Origin: Niveispirillum sp.
Lineage (GTDB): Bacteria; Pseudomonadota; Alphaproteobacteria; Azospirillales; Azospirillaceae
DNA length: 46,757 nucleotides
Reading direction: 5' to 3'
NCBI RefSeq assembly: GCF_017996735.1
Contig: NZ_JAGOGJ010000046.1
Span: 1 to 46,757 of the forward strand
Part shown: in pieces, positions 25,048 to 33,468 of the stretch
How the letters are laid out: every line of letters begins with the position of its first letter
Position numbering within the stretch: position 1 is the stretch's first letter
Program-made: the position numbers and the translations under genes
The notes under the pieces: generated by a model
What the model saw: the letters and a program-made list of their open reading frames with translations, nothing else
What the model was told of the DNA's origin: nothing
Database searches by the model: none

Positions 25048-26724
25048 TCAGTCGGGGCGCAGGGTGGACAGGGCCTGATCAAAGGCCGGGTCGCCGCGCG
25101 CCACATCCATGACCACCCGGCCGCGGGACAACCGGATGATCCGGTCGGCCAGGGCCGCCTCACGCCTCAGATGCGTGACCAGCAGAATAGTTCGTCGGGC
25201 AGCCGATGCTTTGATTTTTGTCAAAATCATGGCTGCGACAGAAAGGTCAATGCCCTCCGTCACCTCGTCCAGCAGCCACAAGGGCTTGTCCTGCAACAGG
25301 AACCGGGCCAGGGCCAGACGGCGCCGCTGTCCCGATGACAGGCCGGTTCCCCCTTCGCCCAGCGGGGCATCCAGACCGCCCGGCATATCCCGGACGACTC
25401 GCGCCAGCCCGGCCTGATCGAGAACCTCCCACAGGCGGATGTCGGTGGCGGTGGGATCGGCCAGCAGCAGATTGGCCCGCACGCTGTCCTGGAACAAGGC
25501 TGCCTCCTGGCCCAGCAGCGCCCAGCCGGGCAGACAGATGGTCCCCGCCTGCGGTGCGGCTTCCCCGGTCAGCATCGCCAGAAGGCTGGACTTGCCGGCC
25601 CCGCTGTCGCCGATGATGGCCACATGTTGTCCGGCCGGGATGGACAGATTAAATCCGTCGAACAGCGGGGTCAGGGTGCCTTCGTGCCCGAAGCGGATGT
25701 CCGACAGGACAAGATCGGTCGTTTTCCCGTCTGGCCGCATCTCCCCCGTTGGTGTGGAAAGCGCATCCCCCACCCGGCGCACCGCCCGCAGGCTGCGCCC
25801 CAGTTCCACGGCGCCGCGCCGCAGCGCGCCCAGCGGTTCCATCATGCCCAGCAGGACCAGCACGAACAAAGCCACCGCCGGCCCGCCGAACAGACCGCGC
25901 TCGACCAGGGCCGCGCACAGCATGACGCCGCCCGACAGCAGCGCCGTGCCCGCCAGCCCCTGCCAGAGGGCCAGACGGCTGTCCAGCCGGTTCAGCCTGT
26001 CATCGGCGCGTACAAGCCGTGCTTCCGCCGACAAGGCCAAGCCTTCCGCCTGTGCCTGCCGCCCCGCCAGCCGCCAATCCACCCGTCCGGCAACAAGGTC
26101 CAGCAGGCGCAGGCGCAACGCCTCCAGCGCTGCCGCCCGCAATCCCCCCGCCGCCATGCCGCCCCGTCCCCCCAGGATCAGCATGCCGATGCCGGTCAGC
26201 AGCAGGAACAGGCCGGGCAGCAGACCGGCCCATCCCGTCAGCAGGGCCAGCCCCACCATGCCGGCCAGCGCCAGCACAAGCAGAACGGAGGCCGGCACCA
26301 GCAATCGCAGATACAGCGTATCCAGCGCGTCCAGATCGCCCGAGATCCGGAACAGCAGCCGCCCCGGCCGCAGGGTCATGGCCCGGCCCAGCCCGGGCCG
26401 CGCCATGGCCCGGAACAGCCGAACCCGCAGGCCCGCGATGACCGACAGAGTGGCGTCATGCGTCACCAGCCGTTCGCCATAACGCGCACCGGTGCGCAGG
26501 ATGGCCAGTGCCCGCACCCCGGCACCGGGCCGGAACACATCAAAGACCAGGGCCGCCCCGGCCGACAGGCCGGCAATGCCCGTGGCGGTAATGAACCAGC
26601 CCGACAGGCCCAGCAGACCAGCCCCCGCCAGCGCCGTGGTACCGGCGATCGCCAAGCCCCATCCCAGCTTGCGTCCCGCCGCCTGCCGGAACAGGCGCAA
26701 TAGCAGCAGCAGATGCGCCCTCAT
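25048..26724 (-). CDS. cydC: Thiol reductant ABC exporter subunit CydC
   Basis: A protein of 558 residues: an N-terminal six-helix permease region (LLGLSGWFITATGIAGL near residue 40) and a C-terminal ATPase. The ATPase has Walker A GDSGAGKSS, signature GLSSGQRRRLALAR, Walker B LWLLDEVTEG and the H-loop in LLVTHLRRE. With CydD it forms a heterodimer exporting glutathione or cysteine to the periplasm, which is needed for bd oxidase assembly. Its ATG overlaps the cydD stop (ATGA). An AT-rich patch near its 3' end (around 25200-25230) contains an FNR-box-like sequence. Confidence 0.94.
   Translation of the reverse strand: MRAHLLLLLRLFRQAAGRKLGWGLAIAGTTALAGAGLLGLSGWFITATGIAGLSAGAALVFDVFRPGAGVRALAILRTGARYGERLVTHDATLSVIAGLRVRLFRAMARPGLGRAMTLRPGRLLFRISGDLDALDTLYLRLLVPASVLLVLALAGMVGLALLTGWAGLLPGLFLLLTGIGMLILGGRGGMAAGGLRAAALEALRLRLLDLVAGRVDWRLAGRQAQAEGLALSAEARLVRADDRLNRLDSRLALWQGLAGTALLSGGVMLCAALVERGLFGGPAVALFVLVLLGMMEPLGALRRGAVELGRSLRAVRRVGDALSTPTGEMRPDGKTTDLVLSDIRFGHEGTLTPLFDGFNLSIPAGQHVAIIGDSGAGKSSLLAMLTGEAAPQAGTICLPGWALLGQEAALFQDSVRANLLLADPTATDIRLWEVLDQAGLARVVRDMPGGLDAPLGEGGTGLSSGQRRRLALARFLLQDKPLWLLDEVTEGIDLSVAAMILTKIKASAARRTILLVTHLRREAALADRIIRLSRGRVVMDVARGDPAFDQALSTLRPD
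25211..25224. promoter_or_regulatory. FNR-box-like sequence inside the end of cydC
   Basis: TTGATTTTTGTCAA matches TTGAT-N4-ATCAA at nine of ten positions. It lies about 255 bp before the cydA start, within codons that are unusually AT-rich for this gene. It might drive an internal oxygen-controlled promoter for cydABX; chance is a real alternative. Confidence 0.25.
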
Positions 26725-28292
26725 GTCCCGACCTCCACCACGCGGTCCATGCGCGCCGCCAGCCGTGGATCGTGGGTGGCGACCAGCAGGGCGCGGCCCT
26801 GGGCCGCGTCCAGCAGCGCCTCGATCACTTCGCCCGCCGTGAAGCTGTCCAGATGGGCCGTCGGTTCATCGGCCAGGATCAACGATGCATCGGGATCGGC
26901 GATGGCACGGGCCAGCGCCAGTCGCAACGCCTCGCCCCCCGACAGGCCCGCCCCGCCTTCGCCCACGCGCCGCGCCGGATCATGGCCGGGCAGCAGGCGT
27001 CGCAGAACCGGCCCCGCATCCAGCCCCGGCCGGCCCAGGGTGACATTGGCCGCCAGCGATGCATTCATCGTGAAGGGCCGGTGCCCGATCCACCCGACCT
27101 TGCCGGTACGTGCCACCAGTCCCTGGTCGGGGGCCAGCAGACCCGCCGCCAGCGCCAGCAGGGTGGATTTCCCCCCGCCACTGGGCCCGAACAAGGCCAC
27201 CTTCTCCCCGCGCTTCAAAACCAGATCGATATCCTTCACCACCGGGGCCGCCCCCGGATAGGCGAAACCGACAGCGTCCAGGCGCAGCACGGACCCATCC
27301 GCCGGCGCAACCGCCAACCGTTGCGCCTTTGACGCCGCGCCGTTCAGGCCCGCCAAGGCCCGCAAAGCCGCCTCGCCGCTGGCCCGGTCATGCCAGATGG
27401 CGGACAATTCGCGTAGCGGCTCGAAAAAAGCGGGGGCCAGCAACAGGATGAACAGCCCGTTGGCCAGCCCCAGCGTGCGGCCCCAGGTTCCGAAATCGAT
27501 CTGACCCAGCAGGGTAAAACCGACATAGACCGCGACCAGCGCCACGCCCAGGGCGGAAAACAGCTCCAGCGTCGCCGATGACAGAAAGGCGATGCGCAGC
27601 ACCGCCATGGTCCGCCGCTTCACATCGGCGGCCAGGGTGTCGATACGGTCGGCCACGCTCCCCTCGGCCTTCAGCGCCCGAATGGTGGACAGTCCGCGCA
27701 GCCGGTCCATCAGCAGGCCGTTCATGCTGCCCACCGCCGCCAGTTGGTCCTCGCTGGCCTTTTTGGCCCGGATGCCGATCAGGGCCATGAACAGGGGGAT
27801 CAGGGGCGCGGCGACCATCAGGATCAGGGCCGCCGCCCAGGAATGCCATGCCACCACCGGCAGGATCACCCCCGGCACCAGCATCAGACGCCAGCGCACG
27901 GGCACATAGCGCTGCAGGTAGGGAACCACGGCTTCCGCCTGCTCGGCCAGCAGGCCCGCGACCTCGCCCGATGGCGGCAGAGTCGGGTCCAGTGGCGACC
28001 GCGCCCCCAGCGCCGCCACGGCCTCGGCGCGCAGGCGCGACAATTCCCCCCGCGCGGCCTGAAACGCCAGCCGCCCGCCCCAGGCATCCAGCACGGAGCG
28101 CAGCAGGCCTAATCCGGCAAAGACCCAGGCCAGCGTCACCGCATGGCCCGGCAAAGTATATGAACCGGTCAGCCAGAAGACGGCATCGGCCAGCAGCCAG
28201 GCCTGCGGTACCCAGAGCAGCGCCGCCGACGCCTGGACCAGGGCGGCCAGACGCAGGCGGGGTGAAACGGGGGGGCGGGCTTTTCTCGACAT
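26721..28292 (-). CDS. cydD: Thiol reductant ABC exporter subunit CydD
   Basis: A protein of 523 residues from the ATG at 28292. An upstream ATG at 28373 would add 27 residues of atypical sequence and nearly reach the vanB stop, so I prefer the shorter form, although its ribosome site is poor. The permease half is followed by an ATPase with Walker A GPSGGGKST, signature GLSGGEALRLALAR, Walker B LILADEPTAH and H-loop LLVATHDPR. It pairs with CydC in the inner membrane. It opens the cydDCABX operon, 103 bp downstream of vanB on the same strand, so some read-through from the vanillate operon is possible. Confidence 0.93.
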   Translation of the reverse strand: MSRKARPPVSPRLRLAALVQASAALLWVPQAWLLADAVFWLTGSYTLPGHAVTLAWVFAGLGLLRSVLDAWGGRLAFQAARGELSRLRAEAVAALGARSPLDPTLPPSGEVAGLLAEQAEAVVPYLQRYVPVRWRLMLVPGVILPVVAWHSWAAALILMVAAPLIPLFMALIGIRAKKASEDQLAAVGSMNGLLMDRLRGLSTIRALKAEGSVADRIDTLAADVKRRTMAVLRIAFLSSATLELFSALGVALVAVYVGFTLLGQIDFGTWGRTLGLANGLFILLLAPAFFEPLRELSAIWHDRASGEAALRALAGLNGAASKAQRLAVAPADGSVLRLDAVGFAYPGAAPVVKDIDLVLKRGEKVALFGPSGGGKSTLLALAAGLLAPDQGLVARTGKVGWIGHRPFTMNASLAANVTLGRPGLDAGPVLRRLLPGHDPARRVGEGGAGLSGGEALRLALARAIADPDASLILADEPTAHLDSFTAGEVIEALLDAAQGRALLVATHDPRLAARMDRVVEVGT

Positions 28293-28395
28293 GGTCGCGG
28301 AAAATACCCACCCTGCGGCCCGGACGATAGCGCAAAGCGCAGCTATAAGGCTTCTTGCGTCGCCCTGTCCCACCTGTTGGACAGGCGGGTGGGGA

Positions 28396-29373
28396 TCACC
28401 GCTGCGGCCGGTACCCGGTATCGATCAACGCCGTGCCGCCCGCGATGCGCGACACACAGGCGCAGAGTTTGGTGCCCTCGCCCTTTTCCGCGTCGGACAG
28501 GAAGACATCGCGATGGTCGATCTCTCCGCTATGGTCCAGCACATCGACGGCGCAGAGGCCGCATTCACCCCGGCGGCAATCATGGATCATGGGAATGCCG
28601 GCATCGTCCAACGCATCCAGCAGCGACCGGTCGGACGGCACCGTCACCTCCCGGTCATAGCCGGCAACCCGTACCGTGAACGGTGCCTCGGTGAAGCGGC
28701 CGGTATCGCCGAACACTTCGTACCGGAAACGGCTGGTCGCGCGCCCGGCCTTCGCCCAGGCCCGCTTGGCGGCTTCCAGCATGGGCAGCGGGCCACAGAT
28801 GTAAAGTTCCCCCTCCGGCGACAGACGGGCAATGGCCGCATCCAGATCGATCATCGCGCCCTGATCCTGCGCATGTACCGCCAGCCGGTCGCCCAGCAGC
28901 GCGCGCAGCGGGTCCAGGAACGGCATGGCCGCCAGGCTCTGCCCACCATATTCCATGCGCAGATCGGTGCCGCGCGCCGCCAGCGCCTGTGCCATGCCAT
29001 AGATCGGCGTCACGCCGATGCCGCCGGCCAGCAGCAGATAATCCGGCGCTCGCCAGGACAGGTCGAACCGGTTTTCCGGTGTCGTGATCCGCACCCTGTC
29101 CCCGACCTTCAGGTCGAACATGAAGCGGGAACCACCCCGGCTGTTGGGATGCAGCTTCACGCCGACCGCCACGCGGCCGGCGGCGGCGTCGGGCAGGCAG
29201 GAATAGGTGCGGATGGCATGGCCATCGCCGATGGCGGCGCGGATGGCAATATGCGATCCGGGATCAAAGGCCGGCATGGGCGCGGCGGTGGCAAATTCAA
29301 TGCGGCGCACCCCATCGGCGATATCATCGGCGGCGGAGATGGTGGCGTCCATCCAGACGGCGTCATTCTTCAT
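28396..29373 (-). CDS. vanB: Vanillate O-demethylase reductase subunit (ferredoxin reductase type)
   Basis: A protein of 325 residues with the phthalate-dioxygenase-reductase layout: a flavin-binding barrel (RTYSCLPDA near residue 55), an NAD-binding domain (LLLAGGIGVTPIYGMAQAL, YICGPLPML) and a C-terminal plant-type 2Fe-2S domain (CRRGECGLC, then CACVSR). It passes electrons from NAD(P)H to the oxygenase VanA for demethylation of vanillate to protocatechuate with release of formaldehyde. The start has GGGAGG about 9 nt upstream. It is the last gene of the vanA-regulator-vanB operon. Confidence 0.92.
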   Translation of the reverse strand: MKNDAVWMDATISAADDIADGVRRIEFATAAPMPAFDPGSHIAIRAAIGDGHAIRTYSCLPDAAAGRVAVGVKLHPNSRGGSRFMFDLKVGDRVRITTPENRFDLSWRAPDYLLLAGGIGVTPIYGMAQALAARGTDLRMEYGGQSLAAMPFLDPLRALLGDRLAVHAQDQGAMIDLDAAIARLSPEGELYICGPLPMLEAAKRAWAKAGRATSRFRYEVFGDTGRFTEAPFTVRVAGYDREVTVPSDRSLLDALDDAGIPMIHDCRRGECGLCAVDVLDHSGEIDHRDVFLSDAEKGEGTKLCACVSRIAGGTALIDTGYRPQR

Positions 29374-29399
29374 TCTTTATGTCCTCCCGATGGAGATGT

Positions 29400-30131
29400 T
29401 CAACCGGCGACCAGCGCCAGGGCGGGGAAACGGCGCAGCGCGGCATTGCCGCCTTCCATGACCTGTTCCAGATTGCGTCGCGCCAGCCTTGCATGTTCAC
29501 GCGCCACGGCCTCGGCCCGTGCCCCCTCGCGCAGGCTGATCGCTTCAATCATTGTGCGGTGCTGCGCCTGGGCCAGGACCAGGGAATGCGGCACCACGGC
29601 CGATCCCGGCTTGTCCAGAAAGGCGCTGGGCGAGGCGAAGGGCAGGCGGGTGATGCGATCGATCTCCCGCTCGATCGTCTCGCTGCCCGACAATCCGGAC
29701 AGCAGCTCATGGAACTCCGCATTCAGCGCGGTATAGCGGTCCAGGGGCGGGTCGGCCGGATGCAGGGTGATCACGGCGTCGATGGCGTCCAGCACGCGGT
29801 TGATGGCGATCATCCGTCGCGGCTCCACCCCCCGTTCCGCCGCCAGTCGTGCCGCCGTGCCTTCCAGCACGCCGCGCAACTCGATGGCATCGATGGCTTC
29901 CTCCAGCGTGAAGCGGCGGGGCATGTGCCCGCCCGCCGGCACCCGTTCCAGCAAACCCTCCTGCTCCAGCCGGGCCAGGGCCGCCCGGATGGGTGTGCGG
30001 GAAATGCCCAGCCGTTCGGCCAGCGCCGGCTCCGACAGACGTTCTCCCGGCTCCACATCCCCGCGCAGGATCAAGTCACGGATGCCGGCCAGCGCCCGCA
30101 CCGTCTGTGCCGCGTCCTTGTTATAGCTCAT
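29400..30131 (-). CDS. vanR: GntR/FadR-type regulator, probable vanillate repressor
   Basis: A protein of 243 residues. The winged HTH occupies ~10-75 (GERLSEPALAERLGISRTPI, RAALARLEQEGLLERVP) and an FCD-type all-helical effector domain the rest (LRGVLEGTAARLAAERG, LNAEFHELLSGLSG). Family members bind small acids, and homologues next to vanAB are vanillate-responsive repressors. The gene sits between vanA (12-bp gap) and vanB (26-bp gap), so it is co-expressed with the enzymes it probably controls, giving feedback. A CTGTATACAG palindrome upstream of vanA is a likely binding site. Confidence 0.85.
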   Translation of the reverse strand: MSYNKDAAQTVRALAGIRDLILRGDVEPGERLSEPALAERLGISRTPIRAALARLEQEGLLERVPAGGHMPRRFTLEEAIDAIELRGVLEGTAARLAAERGVEPRRMIAINRVLDAIDAVITLHPADPPLDRYTALNAEFHELLSGLSGSETIEREIDRITRLPFASPSAFLDKPGSAVVPHSLVLAQAQHRTMIEAISLREGARAEAVAREHARLARRNLEQVMEGGNAALRRFPALALVAG

Positions 30132-30143
30132 CAGGGCCGCTCC

Positions 30144-31187
30144 CTATTCGGCGGCCAGGGCCGGCCGCGTTTCCCGGTCGATCATCCGGTCGATCAGGCG
30201 CCGCGCCCACATTGATCCGGCATCGATATTCAGGTTGTAGAAGATATGGCCGGGATTGGCGTCGATGGCCTTTTGCTGGGCTTCCAGAATATGTTCATCC
30301 TCGCGGAAGATGCCGGACACGCCCTCGCGGATCTTGTGGGTGCGGGCCTGGTTGCGGATGTCGAAATTCCGCGCGAAGGCCCAGAAATAATGGCAGGTGG
30401 TCTCCGTTTCTGGCGTCAGGCAGTTGATGACCCGGCCATCCACGCCCTTGGACCGGTCGCCTTCGGGTGCGCCTGTGCCCGTGGGTGCCACGCCCACCTC
30501 GATGATGATGGTCGAGGGGGCGGTAAAATTGATGATCTGCCAGCGGTCGACATGGTGCTTGCGACCCAGATTTTCGGCCCAGAAGGGCGGGGCATCGATA
30601 TCCACCATCCAACGGGTGATGGTCGCGGTCGTATCGGAATGGGTGGCCGTGAACGGCGCCTCCGCCACGGCCTGATTGCCGATGGAACTGCCATGCACGA
30701 AGGTTTCGTGGGTCAAATCCATCAGATTATCCACGACCAGACGGTAATCGCACTTGGCATGGATCACCTTGCCATCGGCGGCCCAGGCGGGATCATTGTT
30801 CCAATGGATATCGGGGATCAGCGCCGGATCGGCCAGCGCGGGATCGCCCGGCCAGATCCACAGGAACCGGTAACGTTCGACCAGCGGGTAGCTTTTCACG
30901 CAGGCCGACGGGTTGATGGTATGTTGAGACGGCATGTATACACACCGGCCGGTATCGTCATAGGCAAGGCCGTGATAGCCGCAGACCACCCGGTCCTCTT
31001 CCAGCCGCCCCAGTGACAAGGGCAGCAGCCGATGCCAGCAGGCATCGGCCAGCGCCACCGCCGAACCGTCCTGTTTCCGGTACAAAACCACATGTTTGCC
31101 GCAGATGGTGCGGGCCAGAAGCTTGCGCCCCACCTCCACATCATACGCAGCGACATACCAGGCGTTCAGCGGAAAACTCTGGGCCAT
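30144..31187 (-). CDS. vanA: Vanillate O-demethylase oxygenase subunit
   Basis: A protein of 347 residues. The N-terminal Rieske domain has the 2Fe-2S ligands in CWHRLLPLSLG and CGYHG (~residues 50-70). The catalytic domain has the mononuclear iron site in DNLMDLTHETFVHGSSIG. With VanB it converts vanillate to protocatechuate and formaldehyde. Trp between the first Rieske Cys and His replaces the more common Pro, which leaves the ligands unchanged. GGGGAG precedes the ATG by 8-9 nt. It leads the van operon, close to the end of the ferulate operon. Confidence 0.94.
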   Translation of the reverse strand: MAQSFPLNAWYVAAYDVEVGRKLLARTICGKHVVLYRKQDGSAVALADACWHRLLPLSLGRLEEDRVVCGYHGLAYDDTGRCVYMPSQHTINPSACVKSYPLVERYRFLWIWPGDPALADPALIPDIHWNNDPAWAADGKVIHAKCDYRLVVDNLMDLTHETFVHGSSIGNQAVAEAPFTATHSDTTATITRWMVDIDAPPFWAENLGRKHHVDRWQIINFTAPSTIIIEVGVAPTGTGAPEGDRSKGVDGRVINCLTPETETTCHYFWAFARNFDIRNQARTHKIREGVSGIFREDEHILEAQQKAIDANPGHIFYNLNIDAGSMWARRLIDRMIDRETRPALAAE

Positions 31188-31226
31188 GTTTTCTTCTCCC
31201 CTAAGTCTGTATCTTGATTTTGATAT

Positions 31227-31236
31227 CTGTATACAG
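31227..31236. promoter_or_regulatory. CTGTATACAG palindrome upstream of vanA
   Basis: A perfect 10-bp palindrome 40 bp before the vanA start. It contains the GTA-TAC core typical of FadR-subfamily GntR operators. A partial copy (CTGTATC) lies at 31207-31213. The GntR protein encoded within the operon is the natural candidate to bind it. Confidence 0.55.
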
Positions 31237-31305
31237 CTTTTCTGGGCATGAGTCGATGGGGCGGTTGGCTGCCCGAATGATTTCTGTCATATCAGGTCTG
31301 GTAGC

Positions 31306-31770
31306 TCAGCCTTCCCCGTCGCCATCGCCGCCGGCAAACTGGAACCCATCCAGCAGAGCCAGCAACGCGCCGCGTCCCGCCGGCCCAAGGGAGGCCGTCA
31401 GTTCCTGTTCATAGGCGTCGTGCCGGGCCTGGATTTCCCGCATCCGTACCTGGCCATGATCGGTCAGGTGCAGGCAGTAGGACCGGCGATCGGCCGGGGA
31501 AGGGGAGCGGACCAGCAGATCGCGCCCTTCCAGCCCATCCAGCAAAGGCACCAGATTGGCGCGTTTCAAACCCAGCGCGTCGCTGATCTGCGACTGGCTG
31601 AGACCGGGATTGTCGCGGATCACGGTCAGAATCGCGAACTGTGTCGGGCGGATATCGAATTCCGACATGAACTGCGTGAACAGGGTGAAGGCTGCGATCT
31701 GCGCCCGCCGCAACCTGTATCCAACAGATCCCTGCAGGGTCGAAAGATCGATGCCGCTGCGATCATCCAT
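31306..31770 (-). CDS. MarR family regulator, probable hydroxycinnamate-responsive repressor
   Basis: A protein of 154 residues from the ATG at 31770, which has GGTGGAG upstream; an upstream start would add 12 residues. The MarR fold is clear (IRPTQFAILTVIRDNPGLSQ, ISDALGLKRANLVPLLDGLE, then the wing SPSPADRRSYCLHLTDHG). MarR proteins beside fcs/ech/vdh genes usually sense the CoA thioester of ferulate or p-coumarate and release the promoter. It follows fcs by 48 bp on the same strand, so it may be the last gene of that operon. Matching inverted repeats at the vdh and transporter promoters are its likely targets. Confidence 0.85.
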   Translation of the reverse strand: MDDRSGIDLSTLQGSVGYRLRRAQIAAFTLFTQFMSEFDIRPTQFAILTVIRDNPGLSQSQISDALGLKRANLVPLLDGLEGRDLLVRSPSPADRRSYCLHLTDHGQVRMREIQARHDAYEQELTASLGPAGRGALLALLDGFQFAGGDGDGEG

Positions 31771-31792
31771 TCCGCTCACTCCACCATTACCC

Positions 31793-31808
31793 GTTCGCAG
31801 CCGCAAAC
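31793..31808. promoter_or_regulatory. Imperfect inverted repeat just before the marR start
   Basis: GTTCGC-AGCC-GCAAAC has 6-bp arms with one mismatch, within the 48-bp fcs-marR gap. It could be an autoregulatory site, although it does not resemble the TTAT-N5-ATAAC sites near vdh. Confidence 0.25.
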
Positions 31809-31818
31809 TATCGTCATG

Positions 31819-33372
31819 TCACGCGGAATTCGAGGGATTCGTGTCGTCCGCCGCCTGTTGGCGCAACACGTGCTTCTGAACCTTGCCGGAACCGGTGCGC
31901 GGCAGGGTGTCGGTGATGATCACGCGCTGCGGCCGCTTGTACCGGGCGCAGCGCCCGTCCAGATGCGCGGTGATCTGCTCCGGTGTCACGGCATGGCCGG
32001 CGCGCGGCACGATATAGGCCCAGCCTACCTCGCCCCAGCGCGCGTCGGGCACGCCGATCACGGCCACTTCCGCCACGCTGTCCAGTTCCAGGACGGCGGC
32101 TTCAACCTCGGCCGGATAGACATTCTCCCCGCCGGAAATGAACATGTCCTTCTTGCGGTCGACCAGATAATAGAACCCGTCCGCATCGCGCCGGGCGGCA
32201 TCGCCGGTGCGCAGCCAGCCGCCCTGCTGCACCAGGGTCGGCAGTTCCGGCCGGTTCCAGTAGCCGGGCGACAGGTTAGGCCCGTTGATCCAGATTTCAC
32301 CCACGGCGCCATCCGGTACATCCTGGCCATCATCATCGACCAGACGCAGGCGCAGGGTGGGGCCGGGAATGCCGGCGGACCCGGCCTTGGCCACGATGCG
32401 GGCACGGTCGGAAATGGGCATGCCCAGGACGGTTCCCGCCTCGCTCATCCCATATCCGTCGGCGATGGTGATGCCATCATCGCTGAACCGCTGGATCAGG
32501 GCGGCGGGCATGGGGGCGCCCCCTGTACACAGGGCGACCAGACGGCGCAGGCGGACCGGATCGTAATCGGGATGCTGGCGCAGGGTCTGCGCCATCTGCG
32601 GCACGCACATGTAATGGGTGACACCCATCTCCGGGTCGGACAGGCGGGCAAGCGTCACCGCCGGGTCGAACCCCCGCGACAGGATCAGGGTGCCGCCCTG
32701 GACCAGGGGTGTGCGCACCATGGTGACCAGCCCCACCACATGAAACAGCGGCATGTCGCACAGCACGACACTGTTCGCATTCACGCGGTTCATCAGGCTG
32801 AAATTCACGTTGGTAAAGAACAGGTTGCTTTCGGTCAGCAAGGCCCCCTTGGGCCGGCCCGACGTGCCCGACGTGTATAGAAGCGTGGAAGGACGGTCCA
32901 CCGGCAGTATGCCGGCCGGCCGCACAGGAGCCATACCGCTCCAGGCCGTGAACGCCTCGGCCATGTCCATGACCCGCGTATCGGTCTGTCCCGCCGCCGA
33001 CCGTTCCGCGGTTTCCAAGAATTCCGCGTCGGTCAGCAGCAAGGCAGGGGCGGCATCCGCCACCTGAAAGGCCAGTTCCGGCACGGTCAGGCGCCAGTTC
33101 AGCGGCACGAAGATCGCCCCCAACCGGGCCGCCGCCAGATGCAGGATCGGCATGGCGATGTCATTGCGGCCAAGCACGGCAATCCGCTGCCCCTCCGCAT
33201 CACCAAGCAGGCTGGACAGCCAGGTACAGCACCTGTTCACCGCCTGATCCAGGTCGGCATAGGTGAAACGGCGCCCCCCGACCAGATCGACCACCGCGAT
33301 CCGGTCGGGCTGTGCCGCCGCCTGAAACGCCAGCGGATCGGGGGTGGGAAGGTGGGTGGCAGACATGGACAT
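31819..33372 (-). CDS. fcs: Feruloyl-CoA synthetase (AMP-forming acyl-CoA ligase)
   Basis: A protein of 517 residues of the ANL superfamily: the phosphate-binding motif TSGTSGRPKGA (~residue 170), DGYGMSEAG, WLRTGDAARRDADG, DRKKDMFISGGENVYPAEVE and the C-terminal lysine motif RTGSGKVQKH. It activates ferulate (and probably p-coumarate and caffeate) to the CoA thioester with ATP. Sequence alone would allow another aryl or acyl substrate, but ech and vdh in the same operon make feruloyl-CoA synthetase the best call. It is the AMP-forming type, not the ADP-forming FerA of sphingomonads. It lies 96 bp after ech, with a hairpin in between. Confidence 0.87.
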   Translation of the reverse strand: MSMSATHLPTPDPLAFQAAAQPDRIAVVDLVGGRRFTYADLDQAVNRCCTWLSSLLGDAEGQRIAVLGRNDIAMPILHLAAARLGAIFVPLNWRLTVPELAFQVADAAPALLLTDAEFLETAERSAAGQTDTRVMDMAEAFTAWSGMAPVRPAGILPVDRPSTLLYTSGTSGRPKGALLTESNLFFTNVNFSLMNRVNANSVVLCDMPLFHVVGLVTMVRTPLVQGGTLILSRGFDPAVTLARLSDPEMGVTHYMCVPQMAQTLRQHPDYDPVRLRRLVALCTGGAPMPAALIQRFSDDGITIADGYGMSEAGTVLGMPISDRARIVAKAGSAGIPGPTLRLRLVDDDGQDVPDGAVGEIWINGPNLSPGYWNRPELPTLVQQGGWLRTGDAARRDADGFYYLVDRKKDMFISGGENVYPAEVEAAVLELDSVAEVAVIGVPDARWGEVGWAYIVPRAGHAVTPEQITAHLDGRCARYKRPQRVIITDTLPRTGSGKVQKHVLRQQAADDTNPSNSA

Positions 33373-33421
33373 GGCTTCTCTTTGCGCAGAGAGAGGTCAA
33401 CAGATCAGAAGTCCAACCGTC

Positions 33422-33452
33422 CCGTCATCCCCGGCTTTCACCGGGATGACGG
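33422..33452 (-). repeat. GTCATCCC-type hairpin between ech and fcs
   Basis: CCGTCATCCCCGG pairs with CCGGGATGACGG, with one bulged C and the loop CTTTCA. No U-run follows. GTCATCCCGG palindromes of this form are common dispersed intergenic elements in proteobacteria and often stabilise or process operon mRNA. A second GGATGAC half follows at 33457-33463. Confidence 0.5.
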
Positions 33453-33468
33453 AGAGGGATGACGACCA

